Assembly (NCBI GenBank): GCA_028716385.1
Contig: JAQUPX010000003.1
Location: 186,001 to 250,000, forward strand
Length of the DNA stretch: 64,000 nucleotides
Direction: 5' to 3'
Origin: a bacterium
Lineage (GTDB): Bacteria > Hydrothermota > UBA3073 > JACQXS01 > JAQTXJ01
Shown: positions 60,733-64,000 of the stretch, piece after piece
How the letters are laid out: each line of letters opens with the position of its first letter
How positions within the stretch are numbered: the first letter of the stretch is position 1
Notes under the pieces: generated by a model
Databases searched by the model: none
The model's input: only the letters and a program-made list of their open reading frames with translations
What the model was told of the DNA's origin: nothing
Program-made: the position numbers and the translations under genes

Positions 60733-60761
60733 TTACTATCTTATACTTACTATTTTGTCAA
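60733..60761 (-). promoter_or_regulatory. Promoter of rplC (leaderless type)
   Basis: TTGACA (60761-60756), 17-nt spacer, TAGTAA (60738-60733) on the minus strand; eight bases to the ATG at 60724. Confidence 0.6.
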
Positions 60762-60896
60762 CAAGAATTTCAACTTATTATTAAATATTCTTTAATAAAG
60801 CTCGTTTTGTATTTTTAATATCGAGAAAGATAAATCCCTGCTTTCAACTCTCGCGGCACTAAATTTTAATGTTCTAAAGAATACAATGCTATTATG

Positions 60897-61091
60897 TTAT
60901 GCATCTACGGGAAACATCTTTTTCATACTATTGGCAAGTCTTTCCTTTCTCATAATATCCTCTTCCGATGGAATTTGCCTAATTACTTCATGCGTCTTGG
61001 GGTCTTCAACCTTATAAACCGGAATTTCCCTCCCATTTGAGTGTATTCCCGGAACAACTACATAAAAAGTAGGAGAAGTGTTTATTTCCAT
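60897..61091 (-). CDS. flaG: FlaG-family protein, copy 2 of tandem pair
   Basis: 64 residues: PTFYVVVPGIHSNGREIPVY, VIRQIPSEEDIMRKERLA and MKKMFPVDA. The IRQIP-x-E-x-x-x-R segment is the FlaG signature. Differs from its upstream duplicate at four positions. Shorter than typical FlaG (about 110) because it lacks the N-terminal half. GGGGAGG ribosome site. FlaG proteins influence flagellar filament length in some bacteria. Confidence 0.75.
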   Translation of the reverse strand: MEINTSPTFYVVVPGIHSNGREIPVYKVEDPKTHEVIRQIPSEEDIMRKERLANSMKKMFPVDA

Positions 61092-61240
61092 TTTATGCCT
61101 CCCCTTTATAAACTCCGTGAGCTTTAGTCCCGCATCCTTGCATACTTATATCAGAAGACGGATTACCCCACATTTCCACTTTATAAAATATCAAAAACTT
61201 ATCTATATTTTTCACTTTAAGATTTTAATACTTTTTTATG

Positions 61241-61435
61241 TTATGCATCCACGGGAAACATCTTTTTCATACTATTAGCAAGTCTTTCCTTTCTAATAAT
61301 ATCCTCTTCCGATGGAATTTGTCTAATTGTTTCGTGAGTCTTAGGATCCGTAATCTTATAAACCGGAATCTCTCTCCCATTTGAGTGTATTCCAGGAACA
61401 ACCACATAAAAAGTAGGAGAAGTATTTATTTCCAT
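61241..61435 (-). CDS. flaG: FlaG-family protein, copy 1 of tandem pair
   Basis: 64 residues, 60 identical to the downstream copy (KITDPKTHETIRQIPSEEDI). AAGGAGG ribosome site eight bases before the ATG. Lies 43 bases after fliD, the usual place of flaG. The pair arose by a tandem duplication of about 200 bp, still close at DNA level. Confidence 0.75.
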   Translation of the reverse strand: MEINTSPTFYVVVPGIHSNGREIPVYKITDPKTHETIRQIPSEEDIIRKERLANSMKKMFPVDA

Positions 61436-61478
61436 TTTCCTATCCTCCTTATTTCATTCTTATTTAAACAGATTAAAC

Positions 61479-63380
61479 TTATTGAGAGCTTAAAAATGAC
61501 TGCATAGATAAATACTGGCTCTGATACTTAGACATCATTTGCTGCATTTGTGCAAGTTGGTTTGTATACGCTGCTACTCGTTTATCTATCCTTGACTGCA
61601 GCGATGTAATCCTGTCATCAAGATACTTATCTTTATTTGTTTCGCTTGTTTTACTCTTTTCCACATAGCCACCGCTCTTTACATAATTATCAATATAATC
61701 ATATATTTTTACTGCCTTACCATTATTAGCCAATTGAAATAATTCTGATACGTTTGAAGATTTATTTGCAAGAGCATTATCAAATTTATTAACATCAGAA
61801 ATCGAATAATTACCACTTGAATCAGCGGTTATACCTATTTGAGGAAGTTGTTCATAACCGGTATTAGCTACGCCCGATACTATTTGTGACATATATCTTC
61901 TCAAATTGGAATATAATGTTCTATAAACAGAATAAGAAGAAAGTGGCCCTTTGTCGTATTCTGCATTTTCCCCATCTTCTCCTTCACCCACCAATTTACG
62001 AGTCTTTGTTACGTCATCCAGATAACTAATTACATCATTATATGCGCTAAGAAATGTTTGCACTTCTGATTTTACCGATTCCGTATCGGAACCAACCGTA
62101 ATCGTTACTGTCGGCGTAGCCTGAACTTTTATCAAATTCAATGTTACGCCTGTAACTGCATCCGCAACCGTATTTGATTGCCTTTCCATAGATTCCGTAT
62201 TAATGGTAAACTTGGAATTAAGTTCTGATTCGGCATAAACATATCCGCCTTCCGTATCTGATTTTAGAGTTATTCTATTAAGACCTGTAGTATTAGGTGC
62301 ACCATCACCAATAAGGTTTCCCGTTACATCCTGGAGAGTAACAGTATAATCATTGCCCGTTTCTTCACTCATAATTGTAAGCCTTGATGTATCAGAAGTA
62401 GGATGAATCACGGTTGCAGTAACTCCCGAATCTGTATACCCGGAACCACCTGCTGTATCCGTCTTTTGTGTTGTTTTGTTAAGACCGGTAGTGTTATGCG
62501 AACTATTCCCGACAAGATTTCCTGTCACATCCTCAAGAGTAACGGTATAATCATTACCCGTTTCTTTACTCATAACCGTAATTCTTGATGTACTTGAAGT
62601 TGGATGAGTCACCGTCGCAGTAACTCTAGAATCTGCCGCATTTATAGCCGCTACCATATTATCCATAATTGTATCGTTTGTATCACTCGCAGAAACAGCT
62701 ACAGAAATATCACTACTTGCAACACCTTCCACCAACACTTTAAATTTATATGTCCCGGCATCCTCAGTCGCTTCTCCATACGCTTCGTCGCCATCTAAAT
62801 CCAAATCTTCCCATATATCCGTCTCCGTACTTGTAAATCTATCTGATGCCTGAGTTGAACTCTGGGCTGTATTTATGGCAGTTGCCATATTTGTTAGAAT
62901 TGTTTCGTTTGTATCACTCGCGGAAACACTTACTGCAATATTAGGGCTTGCAACACCTTCCGTAAGCACATTAAATTTATATGTCCCCGCACCTAAACTT
63001 AAATTTCCCCATATATCTGTTGTTGTGTTTGTAAATTTATCTGATATCTGGATTGAATTTTTAGCTAATTGGGAAATAGTCGTATTATATTTTCCCAATG
63101 CGGCACTACTATCAACAGATGCGGTAAGAACCGTATCATCTGAAGAAGTTGCCGATTTACTATTGAAAAAATTGGTTGTTGTCGTTGTATTTTTAATGTT
63201 CGCTGCCTGACTTTTTAATGTATTTAATTTAGAAAGTAAAGTTGATAAAACCGAATTTGTAGACTGGATTATTGATTTTTTAGCCCTTAATAGCGTGAGA
63301 GGTTCTTCGAGCTTTGTCCTGTAAGTTTGAATCATCGCACTTAGAGAACTTGAAATCGAACTACTTGATGTTGTTGCCAT
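61479..63380 (-). CDS. fliD: Flagellar filament cap protein FliD (HAP2) with internal duplications
   Basis: 633 residues, longer than the usual 450-500. The N-terminal D0 coiled region (IQTYRTKLEEPLTLLRAKK) and C-terminal coiled coil (DRITSLQSRIDKRVAAYTNQ) are typical of FliD, as are GITADSSGNYSISDVNKF and SNVSELFQLANNGKAVKIYD. The surface-exposed middle is duplicated: unit A at residues about 114-172 and 180-249 (TDIWGNL / TDIWEDL, then YKFNVLTEGVAS / YKFKVLVEGVAS), unit B at about 251-315 and 318-381 (TSRITVMSKETGNDYTVTL / TSRLTIMSEETGNDYTVTL). It caps the growing filament and folds flagellin. Confidence 0.93.
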   Translation of the reverse strand: MATTSSSSISSSLSAMIQTYRTKLEEPLTLLRAKKSIIQSTNSVLSTLLSKLNTLKSQAANIKNTTTTTNFFNSKSATSSDDTVLTASVDSSAALGKYNTTISQLAKNSIQISDKFTNTTTDIWGNLSLGAGTYKFNVLTEGVASPNIAVSVSASDTNETILTNMATAINTAQSSTQASDRFTSTETDIWEDLDLDGDEAYGEATEDAGTYKFKVLVEGVASSDISVAVSASDTNDTIMDNMVAAINAADSRVTATVTHPTSSTSRITVMSKETGNDYTVTLEDVTGNLVGNSSHNTTGLNKTTQKTDTAGGSGYTDSGVTATVIHPTSDTSRLTIMSEETGNDYTVTLQDVTGNLIGDGAPNTTGLNRITLKSDTEGGYVYAESELNSKFTINTESMERQSNTVADAVTGVTLNLIKVQATPTVTITVGSDTESVKSEVQTFLSAYNDVISYLDDVTKTRKLVGEGEDGENAEYDKGPLSSYSVYRTLYSNLRRYMSQIVSGVANTGYEQLPQIGITADSSGNYSISDVNKFDNALANKSSNVSELFQLANNGKAVKIYDYIDNYVKSGGYVEKSKTSETNKDKYLDDRITSLQSRIDKRVAAYTNQLAQMQQMMSKYQSQYLSMQSFLSSQ

Positions 63381-63419
63381 TTTTTTCTTTTATCCCAATT
63401 TTTTCATTATGTCAATTTT

Positions 63420-63752
63420 TTAAAGTCCTTCGCTAAATTTCTGAAGATTAAAAGCTTTGACCCATGACTCTTTAAGTCCTTGCAATATATGCATTGGTTC
63501 GCCAAAATGTCCTTTTCTTGCTTCCATCATAGCATATTGATAAAGTCTGAAAAGTCTTGCCGGTATTTCTCCATGGTCAAAATTTAACGAATCTATGAGT
63601 TCCGCTATTACTTCCAAAACTCTTCCTTTATCTTTGGCTATACATGCCGATACTCCTATATCATATAATTTTACTATTAATTCTTCTTTTGATAACCCCA
63701 AAATTTCTTCTTTAACAAAAGTATTTGACGCGACACTTGGCATTTCTCTCAT
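63420..63752 (-). CDS. fliS: Flagellin export chaperone FliS
   Basis: 110 residues: LSKEELIVKLYDIGVSACI, LNFDHGEIPARLFRLYQYAM and GEPMHILQGLKESW match FliS helices; the usual N-terminal Y-x-x-N-x segment is degenerate. It binds flagellin and keeps it unfolded for export. AGGAG site seven bases before the ATG; lies between flagellin and fliD. Confidence 0.9.
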   Translation of the reverse strand: MREMPSVASNTFVKEEILGLSKEELIVKLYDIGVSACIAKDKGRVLEVIAELIDSLNFDHGEIPARLFRLYQYAMMEARKGHFGEPMHILQGLKESWVKAFNLQKFSEGL

Positions 63753-63781
63753 TTTATCTCCTTTATTTCTCTCCGTTGATC

Positions 63782-63838
63782 AAAAAAACAATGCTACAGG
63801 GGAAGAAGAAACCTTCAACACCTGTAGCAATTGTTTTA
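63782..63838 (-). terminator. Terminator of the flagellin gene
   Basis: GCTACAGG (63793-63800) pairs with CCTGTAGC (63821-63828), extended by A/T pairs on both sides, and is followed on the minus strand by a T-run. It sits between flagellin and fliS, so flagellin can be expressed above the downstream genes. Confidence 0.75.
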
Positions 63839-63848
63839 TTGTTTTTCA

Positions 63849-64000
63849 TTACTGTCCTAGTAATCCGAGTACGAATGAAGGCGCTGTATTCGCCTGTGCA
63901 AGTCCGGCTACTGCCGCTTGCTGTAATATCGTGTATTTCGTTATTGCTAACTGTTCTTCGGCCTCGTCAGCGTTCATTATTCTCGAGTATGTCGCCCAAA
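63849..64000 (-). CDS. fliC: Flagellin, C-terminal end (partial at right edge)
   Basis: The last 50 codons of a flagellin gene that continues beyond the right edge. WATYSRIMNADEAEEQLA, ITKYTILQQAAVAGLAQANT and APSFVLGLLGQ are the conserved C-terminal D0/D1 helices, with the Q-A-N and L-L-G ending. Followed by a terminator, then fliS, fliD and flaG. Confidence 0.93.
   Translation of the reverse strand, partial: WATYSRIMNADEAEEQLAITKYTILQQAAVAGLAQANTAPSFVLGLLGQ

Noticed and set aside
1-64000. tRNA or rRNA genes
   Set aside because: No T-loop GGTTCGAATCC-like sequence with a paired acceptor stem and no rRNA stretch was noticed on either strand. Reading by eye can miss one; tRNAscan-SE would settle it.

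Overview
The window is AT-rich bacterial DNA from a Gram-negative (diderm), flagellated organism. The diderm envelope is shown by an Omp85 barrel protein, by MreBCD, by a Bat/MoxR operon and by seven secreted proteins ending in type IX secretion (T9SS) C-terminal sorting domains. T9SS tails together with flagella, a membrane pyrophosphatase and a citryl-CoA-lyase-like gene point to an uncultured FCB-group lineage such as candidate division WOR-3 (Stahlbacteria) or a relative, not to Bacteroidota proper. This placement is inference.

Layout. 1-7.9 kb: a Bat operon (moxR, DUF58, VWA, TPR, batD, TPR-SH3, TM protein, VWA; the last runs off the left edge). 8-9.5 kb: a secreted T9SS-tail protein. 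9.7-12.2 kb: mreB-mreC-mreD. 12.2-14.85 kb: a queG-like iron-sulfur protein behind a cut-out piece of the spc ribosomal operon (rpsH-rplF-rplR-rpsE-rpmD). 14.9-16.3 kb: a 1.4 kb gene desert with a decayed SGNH-hydrolase-like gene and a very AT-rich core. 16.3-18.9 kb: rplM-rpsI-rpsB-tsf-pth. 19.2-20.5 kb: tatB-tatC-tatA. 20.7-31.1 kb: a cluster of Tat-exported DUF362 proteins (two carrying T9SS tails), two DUF6599-like proteins, a fused NapH-NapG polyferredoxin and a giant propeller/barrel surface protein. 31.3-33.5 kb: a K+-independent-type pyrophosphatase. 33.6-37.5 kb: fused thiD2-thiE, a SpoIID-type lipoprotein and an Omp85 protein. 37.5-44.7 kb: alaS, rmuC, glycosyltransferase, psd, O-antigen ligase. 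44.7-59 kb: four more secreted or envelope proteins mixed with citryl-CoA lyase, adenosine-specific kinase, der, cysS, an aminotransferase, a cyclophilin-TonB fusion and an M42 peptidase. 59.1-60.7 kb: a PII-like protein, a PTS EIIA and a lone rplC. 60.9-64 kb: flagellin (partial), fliS, fliD and two flaG copies.

Two themes stand out. First, the 20.7-31.1 kb cluster next to tatBCA looks like one export and redox module: Tat substrates that also carry T9SS tails, a membrane polyferredoxin with an internal twin-arginine segment, a lipoprotein/T9SS paralogue pair and a large outer-membrane protein. This is the best candidate for an undescribed system. Second, eight housekeeping genes share a promoter with TTGACA, a 16-17 nt spacer, a -10 box mostly beginning TA, and a start codon only 8-10 nt further on with no Shine-Dalgarno. 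This implies leaderless mRNAs, while most secreted-protein genes have longer leaders with strong AGGGGG or GGAGG sites. The S10/spc ribosomal operons are also broken into separately promoted pieces. No tRNA, rRNA, CRISPR or transposase was found by reading.
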